Shown in pieces: positions 42,367 to 54,100 of a DNA stretch of 64,000 nt. Position numbers and translations under genes: made by a program. Location of the stretch: positions 5,899,501-5,963,500 of the forward strand of contig CM063260.1 of NCBI GenBank assembly GCA_032158295.1, read 5' to 3'. The notes below the pieces were generated by a model, which was not told where the DNA came from, did not search any database, and was given only the letters and a program-made list of their open reading frames with translations. The DNA is from Pycnopodia helianthoides. Taxonomy: Eukaryota > Echinodermata > Asteroidea > Forcipulatida > Asteriidae. Every line of letters starts with the position of its first letter. Position 1 is the first letter of the stretch.

Positions 42367-43265
42367 TTTTGTAAATTTAACTCTCTCGTTACGAAATTGT
42401 TATGACATAAACGTGTAGTTTCGAGCATGAAGCACATTTTCTGTATCACCCTGAAGATTTCATTACAAAGAAGAATAAGTAACGAGAATTTTCTTGCTTA
42501 TTAAACAGGGGTTGAGAGTCGTTGCCGACCGATAGATCTGAACCTAGGATCCACATTTCAGGAGGTATGTTGAAATTTTAGCACTGCCACCTTTTTTGGT
42601 AACCCATGGAGTTATAGATTTCAAGGAGCTTTTGGGAACAGTATCCTCGGCACTAGAGAAGTAAATCAAAACCATGATGTTTTTAATATTTGAAGAGAAA
42701 CACAGCTTTACAAAAAAAAAAGGGACTTCGTGCTCAGGCACGAAATGGTGAGAGAGTGGCAGACAATAGCAAAGTTGGACATTGGTGCAAGGAAGGGGTT
42801 TAGTATCAATTCTCACACAAGCACGCAGTCTTATACATTTTAAATAATGCAACATGCAAACTTCATGGTCAAATTCAAAATGCGGTTTGTTGGTTTATTC
42901 ACATCTTTACAAGTCTTCAAGGACGGAATTATCACAAAAAAAACTATTTACACATAGGTACATAAACCGGACAAATTGTTTTGTTATTATTCATATATAC
43001 ATAATCATTGTCATTTTGTGTTTTACCCCACACCGAAGTGTGTTAAGCACTACTTGCTTAGGACTCCTCCCCCCCCTCCCCGAGTCCTATGGGAAAACAA
43101 AAAATTCACACGCACATTACTACTCAGGTGGGAATTGAATCAACGACCTCTGCCATTCTAAAGCAGATGATTGCATCAACACGAACAAGTATTTTGCTTG
43201 TGGATTATTTCCACTGGACTCCACTGTGCTGCCTTAAATTTTTAAAATCAGTTAAAACCATTGAG
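42367..43265. other. No supported gene
   Basis: AT-rich with a C-run near 43065. Open frames of about 90-100 codons on both strands are unrecognised. Confidence 0.35.
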
Positions 43266-43520
43266 GTATCGTCTGCTAAGATATAGGATTGGAACTACCT
43301 CCAGCTACCTGGCAAGCTTGGGTGGTCTAGTGGTAAGACATCCACCCTAGAAAGGCAAAGGTCACGGGTTCGAATCCCAGCTGAGTAATATATACCTGTG
43401 GATTTATACTCAGGAGGGGGGGGGGGAAGTACTGAGTACACAGTGCTCAACACACATCGGTGTATGGGTAAAACTTCAGTAATATTCTTTTATCCCCGAT
43501 GCAAAATTAACATCTATTAA
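43266..43520 (+). mobile_element. SINE family C, fullest copy
   Basis: Leader ATCGTCTGCTAAGATATAGG, head GGTGGTCTAGTGGTAAGACA with GGGTTCGAATCCCAGCTGAG, and tail ACTGAGTACACAGTGCTCAA, AATATTCTTTTATCCC, AACATCTATTAAA. The tail alone recurs at 54635-54740. Confidence 0.75.
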
Positions 43521-43919
43521 ATACATAATAGTTGTTGATGGGCATATACATTGAAGCTTGCTAATATATGTATGTAAATTTCTGTAAAATAACCAAAATT
43601 GTATATTGTATTTTACCCTTGACCACAAATCTGAAAGTACAATCGATACAGAAATAGAGATTGATGTACAATGTACACAACTAAGAAACAAGTTGCATAT
43701 AATGCTGGCACTTTTAATGTCAGTAATTGATGTATATTTTCCAGAAAAATTACATGAATATTGCCTTGTAGCTGAACAATTGGCATTAGTTATAATATTA
43801 ATAATGTATGTTTCAAAGACGGACAAACTTTTGCATTTCTGCATTTCAACACAAGAGGGCTCACTTCACCTTTACCATTAAAAGTGAACAGTCTCTAAAT
43901 CTGTGACCTGGGCCAAATT

Positions 43920-44056
43920 TCATAGAGCTGCTTCAGTACAAAAGTAGCAAAGCACAACAAAATAATGCTTACTAGACTAAGGTTACCAGCCAAAATACAA
44001 TGTCACAAGCACAATATGTGAATGGTATCCTGCTTATTTTGCAAATTGTTAAGATG
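43920..44056. mobile_element. MITE-3, left part
   Basis: GGGCCAAATTTCATAGAGCT, GGTTACCAGCCAAAATACAA and GAATGGTATCCTGCTTATTT match the MITE-3 interior. The right inverted end is lost. Confidence 0.6.
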
Positions 44057-44317
44057 GTGGATCGAGGTCTACCTATCGGCTCTGAAGTTTGAGGTTACAA
44101 ACTTTCTTCTGTTTGAAAACACGGACCTCCACTTGGGCTGCCTTGAGTATCACAAATTATAAATAACTGGGTTGTGAATTCTGTCCTTTGTAGTAAAATA
44201 TTTCAAACCCTCTTTTAATATGACAAACAAGTGCACTTTTTGTTTTGGGTAGCTAAGTTGATTTATCAGTGATTTGGGTAATTTAAAGCATTTAATGATA
44301 AATTGTTGCATTATTTT

Positions 44318-44585
44318 GTGGCGTGGCGTAGCCGAGCGGTCTAGTTCACCGGACCCAAGCTCTAAAGTGTTGTCAGCAGCAGATAGTGGGTTCGAATCCC
44401 GGTCATGACACTTGTACCCTTGATTGAGCAAGGCACTTAACCATAGTTGCTTCGCAAAAAGTTGGGAAGGTAGTGCATGATACCCATGCCTACATCCTTA
44501 CAGACTGTGAAGGGGGTAACCCTGTTTCAGCCCCAGGAGTAGGTGGCAACGTGACCCCTGGTGACAATTGTTTATGGTTGACAGC
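44318..44585 (+). mobile_element. SINE family B copy
   Basis: GGCGTAGCCGAGCGGTCTAG, GGGTTCGAATCCCGGTCATG, GAGCAAGGCACTTAACCATA. Located in the intergenic region between the convergent genes. Confidence 0.72.
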
Positions 44586-45067
44586 CCAAATCAGTTAAGT
44601 GTAGCCCTCACCTTGAAGTGGCTGGCTGGCCTTGTGAGTTGGGCGATACCTCATAAAAAAGAAAAAAAAGAAGTGAAGGCTGCCTGTAGTTTTAACAATT
44701 AAGGTTGGCAAAAGTCGCGGCTGTGACGTCGCAGAAAAAAGGTCCATCTGCCTGAAGGCATCAGTATGATGTATAAGTCGTAGTTGTTGTGTACTTGGCA
44801 ATACAGTTACCTTAAGCATCCTCAGTGTCAGAGTGTATAACTTCTTCAGTCCCCTGGATAGTTGTTTAACAGAAAGAAAATACGAAACAGAATGAGCTGC
44901 TGTAAACTGCCAACCAACCAAAAGAGCCTGTGGTATAAATGCGTAAATGGTTTACCGGCCTCATGTTTTCACCCTAGCAGAGTCTTTCTCATAGGCTCAA
45001 AGAGAAAGCTATGAGAAAAACTCTTCTTAGGGTAAAAAACGTGATGCCAGTAACAATTTTTTGCAGT

Positions 45068-45420
45068 ATTAGCTACTAATATCTGACCCTTATTGGGATC
45101 AGGCTACTAATATCTGACCCATATTGGGATCAAGCCACAAATATCTGACCCTAAGTGGGGTCAAGCTACTAATATCTGACCCTTATTGGGATCAAGCTAC
45201 TAATATCTGACCCATATTGGGATCAAGCCACAAATATCTGACCCTAAGTGGGGTCAAGCTACTGATATCTGACCCTTATTGAGATCAAGCTACTAATAGC
45301 TGACATTGACTGGGATCAAGCTACTAATATCTTACCCTTTTAGGGATCCAGCTACTAATATCCGACCCTTACTAGGATCGATCTACTAATATTTGACCCT
45401 TGTAGAGATCAAGCTGACCC
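45068..45420. repeat. 31-bp tandem array just beyond the LRRC23 stop
   Basis: About 11 units of CTACTAATATCTGACCCTTA plus TTGGGATCAAG, with a strict 31-bp period in the first seven units and increasing divergence toward 45420. The array ends 16 bp from the LRRC23 in-frame stop, so it lies in the 3' UTR or at the start of a last intron. Confidence 0.9.
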
Positions 45421-45435
45421 TTCCTGGCCAAGCTA

Positions 45436-45629
45436 TTAATACTTGTGTACAAACAGATCATCTGCTAATCTTACCTCTGCAGCCAGTTCCTCTGCCCTCC
45501 TCTGCTCATATAACTCTTCAGCTTCTTGTCGTTCTTCGTTGTTGTACTCGTCTTTGTCTAATCTCTCCACTCGTCTGAGATTGATAAGAACTTCCATCCT
45601 GTAGTCATCCTCATCAGCGCACGGACACT
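45436..45629 (-). CDS. LRRC23: LRRC23 terminal exon with two possible ends
   Basis: After acceptor TTTTATTTGCAG the exon completes a Glu codon and encodes ECPCADEDDYRMEVLISLRR and NNEERQEAEELYEQRRAEEL, matching human NPCTDETSYRQEALVQ and EEEERAEADVIRQR. At 45475 it reaches GAG|GTAAGA, a near-perfect donor. Without splicing, 12 more codons (VRLADDLFVHKY) lead to TAA at 45438-45436. I give the read-through end because total length (339 aa) then agrees with human. I could not identify a downstream exon. Confidence 0.82.
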
Positions 45630-48075
45630 CTGCAAATAAAAACAGGCATTTGTATTAAATATTGTATCAAAGTGCCTGAATCTATTACTACCCCGGGTCA
45701 TTTGGCTTTTTCTCATTGCTGAAACCATCTCAACTCCTTGGGAGTATGCAGCACCGGCAGCTGAGTAGGCGCACATGCTGCTAATCACTCCAAATCAACA
45801 ATCTCCACCCTCGCAGGTACCCATTTAGTGCTTGGTGATGCGAAGCAACTGTATTAGTTGTGCCTTGCCCAAAGGACACCAAGTGTCACTACCGGGATTC
45901 GAACCCACACTCTGATGACTCAACCACCAAAACTTGCTCTTTGACCACCCAAAACTGCCCCGGATTCACCGGTTGTTTGGATGGTGTGTTTACTGAAAAC
46001 TAGAAGATGGAGGTGCATCTACCACCAAACTAATAGTCCATCAAACGTGTGTTACCCCTGTCCTAAATATACGGGTCAGAGACCTGGACCCTCCTCAAAT
46101 GTGATCCAAGGCGGCTGGAATCATTCCATCTAAGATATCAGAGATCCATCCTTGGCATTCGCTGGTTTGACTTCATCAGGAACCATGATGTCATCCGTAG
46201 AACACACCCCCCCCCCCACCACGATGGCCTCTCTAATCCTTCACCGGCGTCATGCCCTCTTCAGCTTCCTCGTACGCCTGGATGAAAACACTCCAGCCAA
46301 GAAGGCACTTGACATCGCTATTAACTCCTGGCAAAGGTCAACGCCCAGCTCTCGGCTGGGTGAGGCCACGAGGATGCCCCACGGAGACCTTGGAGATCGA
46401 TCGACTCGGTCGACCAAGTGAAGTAGAGAGTCCGAAAACCATGCCGTTCAACATGGGCTATCAGGAGGTCAGAGCAACGAACCGACATCGGAAGAGTGCG
46501 TGACTGAAGTGAATCGAGTCTCCCAAAGAAATTCTGATGAACTTTCCTTACGACATATTCTGCTGTTTTTTTCTTAAGATCTGGCCGAGGACTTACCCGA
46601 TAGGATGAGCGCCCTCAATTTAGGAAGGCTCTTCATCTTGATGGTCTCCTTGACATCCACTACGTTGTTTCCTCTCATGTTAATGTACTGCAGTTGGGTC
46701 ATCGTCTCCGCGAAGCCGTCGAGCTTCTCAATTTTGTTGTCGCGGAGGTGAAGGGTCGTCAGATGCTCCATTCTTTCCAATCCTTCAACTTTTGCGATGA
46801 GGTTTCCTCCCTTTGATAAAGACAGGAAGACGGATTAAAATAAATTAATTGAATTGAACAAATTTGTATATATTCCAGGAACGTGGTAAGATTAATAATT
46901 ATCTATAATTCCCAAAAGTGTGTTTACTGTTTTTTCCGTTCTTCGTTACAGGCACCCTGGCCATATATTCATGAGTTAGGAGATAAATCGGTGTTAAATG
47001 CTAAGCAGAAAGTGATGTCAAGATGCGAATTGCTTTGATGAAACAGTGAAAATTCAACTCAAAGTAAAGTGTTTAGATTATTCATGACATTAGGTCCTTA
47101 TTGAGTACAGCTGGTTGAGATTGTGTGGAAATGAAAAATTCCTGAAAACGTGGATAACAGTTTCCTCTTGGTCTGAAATACTCAGAATGACAGAAGCTCT
47201 CATTTCCGAAAAGTACAGGCTCTCTACATCATTTCAAATAATGTAGATATCTGATGGTTTGGTCATCACAAAGGGCTGAGTTTTTTTCATCTCTGTGATT
47301 CTGTGATGGCAGCTTTGCCTCTTTTCAGGAAATTCTGTCGGGGCAGGATGATCCCTGACGAAATCCCGACAAATTACTCTTTATATAATATGATAATTCT
47401 GATGAATGATGATGATGTCATCGAGCGACCTAGCGATGAACCTAGCAACCTAGCGGTTGATCAAATTATTACAAATTTCAAATTGAATAATTACAGATGG
47501 GAAGGAAGGGGTAAACGAACACAAAAACAGCCCCTCCCTCATCACAACCTCAAGAAATCAACCATCCATCAAAAACTGTTTGGCAATACAATCTCGACAC
47601 ACGCTTTAGCACAGTCCAACAAACTCATCAGCTTACATTTCAAGCTAATCTAATCACGGACGAATTCCTCGTGACATGGAATTCCTCAGAAAACAAAAAA
47701 AAACAATATTCACTTTAAAATCTCAATAACGTCTCATGCCGTTGCATTTTTTGCCGACGGTCAAAAAGCAAAAAAAAAAAGAGGAAAAAAAGAGAGACAT
47801 AAAAATAAAAAAAAGACAACAAAAAAGAGACACACAATCAAAATTATATAGGTATTAATACGACAACACATCCCAGTGCATCCGCCAGGTCCATTCTGCC
47901 CTTGCGGGGAACGAGATTATGCAATTACATCTATTCCTTGTTTTTCTCTTGAATTTTTAACATGATTTACCGAGTCAATTTGCACAAGGTTTTGATTAGA
48001 GGTTTTTTTTTTTTCTTCCCCCTTTTTTTCTTTCTTCTTCTTCTTCTTCTTCTCTTTCAGGTTGTGCCTACCCTG

Positions 48076-48111
<36 letters not shown>

Positions 48112-51100
48112 CACGGCCATTTCTAAGAGGGGGACATTGATGACGATATTTACATAATGGATCAGAAACAGAGACGTGTCAATGCACAATTTTCCGAAGG
48201 AGGCCCAAGGATATTTCAGCTGTGAGGGTGTTTTGCAATGAAACAAAAAAACTTAGCGGCTTTAATGAAATTCACGGGTTACTTATGATTAGGATTAAGT
48301 TTCATAATTCGATGAACTTAAAATTACTGCCTCGATGCCCAAATTCTTTTCCGGAAAATTAAATTACCGGGAACTGAAGAATTTCATTTTTTTTGGCCTC
48401 TTTTCATTTATGGAACGGGGATTCGCGTCAGGCCAAAAAATCAATAACTAACATATCATTTTTCATAGATAATAACTTGTCTTTGGATTGTACACTCATG
48501 TAGTTAGAAGAAATAACAATGATTTCAATCAAGTATACATATATTAAATGTTGGTGGATTTTTTTTTTTTTTTTTACAAACAAATCGCGTCGGGCAATGT
48601 TCACAATTGGCTGTTTTCCTGAGTATAGTATCACAAAATCCACACGATTTTAGAAGAGAAATAGAATCTGAATAATGTTTTAATATTTCCCTGAATTCCG
48701 TTTCGCAGGAAGGAATTAATGCTTTTGAAAAGACCAATTTCCCCCTTTTTTACAACAAAATGAAGCCGACACTATCCTGATGTTGAATTATTTCAGACTG
48801 CGATACAATTTCAGTTAAAACCACACGTCATTAAAGACGAACTGCAACTCAGACAACTTTGTATATTATTTCAGACCTTGATTTACACGGAGGCCAAGGA
48901 GGTCATGGCCTCTGTTGCCCTGGGACCAATTTTACTACTGACGTTGCAATTGTAATTTGAATACTGTTATGGCCAGATGCCGATGATTGTTGGCCGACGG
49001 GGTATTTGCTGGTAGCTTCTCCCATCACATTTATATTAATTCCTTTTAACTGTTGTATTTTGTTGCTAATTGTCTCTTGGCTGGGGTGTGGTTTGAAAAA
49101 ATGTTGTCTCTAGTACTTGTATTTATAGGCTTAGAGGTTTTTGCTTATTGTTTTTACTGACTTGTTTCTTTTAACTTGTATTTTGGCTGACTTTTTAGTT
49201 ACTTTTTTGCTTTCGATTTTTATCTGTGAAGCACCTTGAGGCCCTTGCATAAGGCGCTCTATAAATATTGTATTATTATTATTTTTATAATCCAAATCAC
49301 TATGGCATTTAGATGAATCTTTGTGAAATCGTGCCTGGTCTTGGCCTCTTTTGCCCTGGTCTTGGCCTCTTTTGCCCAGGTCTTGGCCTCTGCTGCCCTG
49401 GTCTTGAGCTTGGAGCTCCTTCGTAAGATTCCCATAAACTTTGAAGATTTTTCTAATACACTGCCTCTGTTGCTCTGGTCTTGGCCTCTGTTGCCCTGGT
49501 CTTGGCCTCTGTTGCCCTGGTCTTGGCCTCTGTTGCCCTGGTCTTGGCCTCTGTTGCCCTGGTCTTGGCCTCTGCTGCCCTGGTCTTGGCCTCTTTTGCC
49601 CTGGTCTTGAGCTTGGAGCTCCTTCGTAAGATTCCCATAAACTTTGAAGATTTTCTAATACACTGCCTCTGTTGCTCTGGTCTTGGCCTCTGTTGCCCTG
49701 GTCTTGAACTTGGGGCTCCTTCGTAAGATTCCCATAAACTTTGAAGATTTTCTAACGCACTTCATACACCACCAGATACATTACATAACTACGGTCCTGA
49801 TCATTGCAATTCGGTTGACCGTTCCATCAAAGCTTCTTCCTCTGTGGTCAGGTTTAAGAGTCTTACAGGAGAGTCACTCATTCCCCATGTTGAGACATAG
49901 TTTCTTTGCTTTTCTTTCTACCCATCTTCATGTAATTACACAGGGGTGAGACTGGACGATGGAGAACATTCCTGATGAATGGCTTGCAGGTCTGGGTTCC
50001 CCTTATTCTAGACCAGCTGTTGATTTCACAAAACTCTTCCTAACTTAGGACTAGTCCTAGGCAATGCTAAGAGATAGGACTAGTCCTAAGTTAGGACCAG
50101 TACTAAGCAATGCTAAGAGATAGGACTAGTCCTAAGTTAGGACCAGTACTTAGGACTAGTCCTATCTCTTAGCATTGCCTAGGACTAGTCCTAAGTTAGG
50201 AAGAGTTTTGTGAAATCGACCGGATCCTCCCAAATGTTACAATTCAGGAGGTTTACAGACTCTGTGCATCACCAGAAATGCAAAACTACAGGTTTGGACA
50301 CAATGTGGAGTATTTCTTTCTCCCTTTGGTGACTGCTTTCATTCTTGCAACAAAATTTTGAAGGCACAAGGAGGTCTTGAGAAAATCCTAAAATCAGGAA
50401 AAAACCCTGATAAATCACATGCCCTATTAATCCTATTAGGTTTCGCTACTCTTGCATTTCTGTTTCAGTCAATGCCCGTTTTGGTTTGTCCTTTTGTTTG
50501 TGGATTTTATTTGGTCTTTCGATTAGGTTCATTTAGTGTACCTACGTATTTTTCTTCAATTTTTTTTTTCAAAGGCAAAGCTGCTACAAGTCTGGACCCT
50601 GCCTCCATGGGGTTTTTCTACCCACCTCACTATTGCTTATCTGTTAGCACTTTACTTTGTGAATTGCATATACGGAACTAATTGTACAAATGAATAAAAT
50701 TTAAAAATGTCTCAGCCAAGCAGTTTTCCGAAAGCCATTAAAAAAAAACCCCAAAACAATCGACACAGTTCTTCATGCAGTAAAAAATACTGCACTCTTT
50801 GTTACAGAGTGTACACAAGCAGCAAAATTTACCTGAAAGTGTGGCTGTGTTTTCAGCACATTTATTTGGCTGAAGGATTTGATATGTTTCAGTAATACAA
50901 ATGAATACAACTTTCTGTTTCAGCTGTATTGACAAACTGTCTTTGCATAAAATGTTTTTTTTTAAGTACACAATGATGAAATGTCTTGAGCATACATCCA
51001 GATCCTCATATAAAAAAAAACGACGAAGAAGAAGGAAAAAAAAGAAGTAAAAAAAACCCCTTCAACATCATTAATATTACGCAAAAAGGAAAAGACTACA

Positions 51101-54100
51101 GACAATGAAATTAGTCAATACTTGTGGGTGATTCATCATTAATTGCTGAGGTATTACATAATAACACGAGGAAATACTTAGCGTGTGTGTATGGACCTAG
51201 TCTTATATGGAACCTGATTAAATACTGAGACATGTCAAGGGCAAGATATTTGTCGGCAAAGCTATCCTGTATTAGGTGAAGGAAGTGCAGTCTAATGAAT
51301 TAGTTTTGTCGAAGAAGGAAAAAAAAAAGAAAAAAAAAGAGTCTAGGATTTAAGGAAGCGGTGAATGTTTGTGGGTGATAAAAGGAAAACATGTTCAAAA
51401 TGATTTTTTTTCTTCAAGTTTGAGTATTCTGAGACTAGAGTTAGATTTTTGAATCAGAAGGCGCTGTTGATATTTTCGAGAAAACTTAGCGTTGTGTGTT
51501 TTTTAAATGATTTCCTGAATTAGAAAGGAAATTTTGCTCACAATTTGGCCTTGAAATGGAACCGTTCGATTGTTTTAATCCTTATAAATGTAGACATATA
51601 CTGTACAATCAAACTAGCTGTGAAAATTTCATTTCAAAAGGTAGTAGTGTTTTTGAGATATCTCCGAAAATTTGGAGGGGTTTTGTCTAAGCAGGAAGAA
51701 TAATTCGTCATTGGAATACACAATCTGCAGAAACGTTTCTCACATTGAAATGTTTTGAATCCCTCTCTCTAAAACCGCATTTCTTAGAAGGGAATTATTT
51801 CTCAAAATGTTATACATTATCAGCAGTTGCAGTGCTTCTTACCAAGTAAGTTTTTATGGTCATTAATTTTTGGAGTAACTGCCAAAGGTATATCTTCCCT
51901 ATTTAAAGGGAACGTGCATCATTGCTTTTATTTTTTTGCAGGAGAAACATTCATTCCCATCCTCCTACTTTCAATAAACACACGATGAACCCAACCTTCA
52001 ACCCCCCAAAAAACACATCAACCCGTGTTATCCTGTTTTGGTGTGAACAACAACAAATGGCTCGTGTGGTCAGGGATTTTGTAGATTTTTGTGCTTATTT
52101 TGATTGCTGCAATAGAAATAGGCCACTGTGTGACTCTGCAAATGCTATTTTCTTGTCTTTTATGGCATTTCAGTTGGAAATATTCCTCTAGAGGATCGAT
52201 ACTTATATGAACTAATTAGCAATCACAAGCTAGAAATAATAATAATATATTTTGTTGTCTTTTATTAAACAATAATAAATCCTGTTCTTTAATTTGGCAA
52301 TACTCTTTTCTTGATTCCTCAAAAAAGGAGGAAGAACCGGCTAAAAAAAAAAAAAAAAAAAAAAAATGAAGAACAAGAAAAAAAAAATTAAATCAGGGTA
52401 TTTGACATATCCGTATTAAAAAACCCCTCTAAATATCAGGTTGCGGCTTACCAACTAGGCTGGTTGCCTTATTACCACAGGTCAAATTTCAGGCAAATCT
52501 TCGCTAAACTAAAGAGCTCACTTTCACAGAGCTGCTCAAGCACAAAAAGTAACTGAGCGCAAAACTATTTTGCTTACCAGAATATGGTTACCAGCCAAAA
52601 TACCATGTCACATGTGCCATCTGTGACCGGTAGTGCATGTTCGTGTTTGTGCTTAAATCATAAAACTGTTATAAACAATATTGTCCGCTTAAGCAGCACT
52701 CAAGTCCTGCAGCTCAGAGATTTTACTGGACCATCGGTTGTTTTTAAAGAATGACCGAATAATTTCTTTCTTTTAAAACATTTTGCAGCACTTTTTGGTT
52801 TGGAATTGAAAAGTTAAGAGCGCCGGACTCGAGCTTGGCGTATCTGCTCAGCAGAGTGTGGGTTCAAGTCCCGTTTGTGGCACTTGTGTCCTTGAGCAAG
52901 ATACTGTACCATAACTGCTTTGTCCTTCCGGGCGGGACATTAAGCCGTTGGTCCTGAGTACTTGGATTGGTAGTGCACGTAAAAGAACCCAGAACACTAT
53001 CATAGAAGAGTAGGGGTTAACCCCAGTGTTGCTGGTTCACATAGCAAGCACCCTTGTTTACAGGTTTCCTTGTGAGCTACAGTGATTATGTTCACTTATG
53101 AGGCATCGTTGGTTTCATTACCAGAAATATATAATACAAATAAATAACTTCAAAGGCATGTGTTTAGAACAACACCAGACTGCAGGACTTGTTCGGTTGT
53201 GGGGTTTACTGGCCACGTGCTAAAATTACTAGACTACGGCCAGTGGTTATGACAGCCCTGATAACTAATAAACCTGCCATTCCTTAAGTTTTAATGCATC
53301 ACACTTTCCCAGAATAAGATGTAATCCATGCAGTCCTTTATTTTTGATCCTCTCTTTCACATGTTTACCTACAAACGCTCCACACAGTGTTTCAACAAAA
53401 TTGAAAGTAAACAAAGGGTGAAAAGTTCCCAGTTAAAGTGCAAAAAATCAATTTCTTGGAATTCTGTGCACTGCGTCCCATAATTAAAGCACATAATTTA
53501 TTAGTACAGTTGTGCAGAATTCTGTCACGTAATTGGAAACTGTACTTTTATTTGCCAAAACAGAAGTAGAAAGTACAATATAGAATAGAAATAGAAGTAC
53601 AAAGGTCTGCAGCCATCTCATTCAATGTTCCTTTGAAGTATGGAGACTGGGAAGTGACATGCCAAAAAATTGTTTTCATCTTGTGGCGATATATTATTTA
53701 CAGGCAAACAATATAATCTTAAAAAAAGGCCAAAACAAGATATTATCTCATGGCCCAGATATCAAAATATGTAGAAACAAGATAATATCCAAAATATCTC
53801 GTCCCCTGAGAAACGATATATATTTAGCTCATGGCCACGAGATAGTATCGTTTCAACGAGTTACAACAATGTTTTGTGGGTAACAAGATATTATCTTTCG
53901 AGTACAAGATTATCAAATTATGACATATTTCATATCTTGTGCATGAAAAAAGATTTTACGTGGCCACTGAGATAGACACTGGAGTTTTGCCTGTAAACCT
54001 TTTAATCTATTGCAATATTAATGCTACTGCTACTGCCAAGGTTTGGTGTACTCATTGTCCATTGCATGCATGATTCACCGGTCATGGTCGAACGCCTCAG

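Noticed and set aside
47306..47653. 115-codon + strand frame in LRRC23 intron 4
   Set aside because: Unrecognised composition, no domain, no splice partners.
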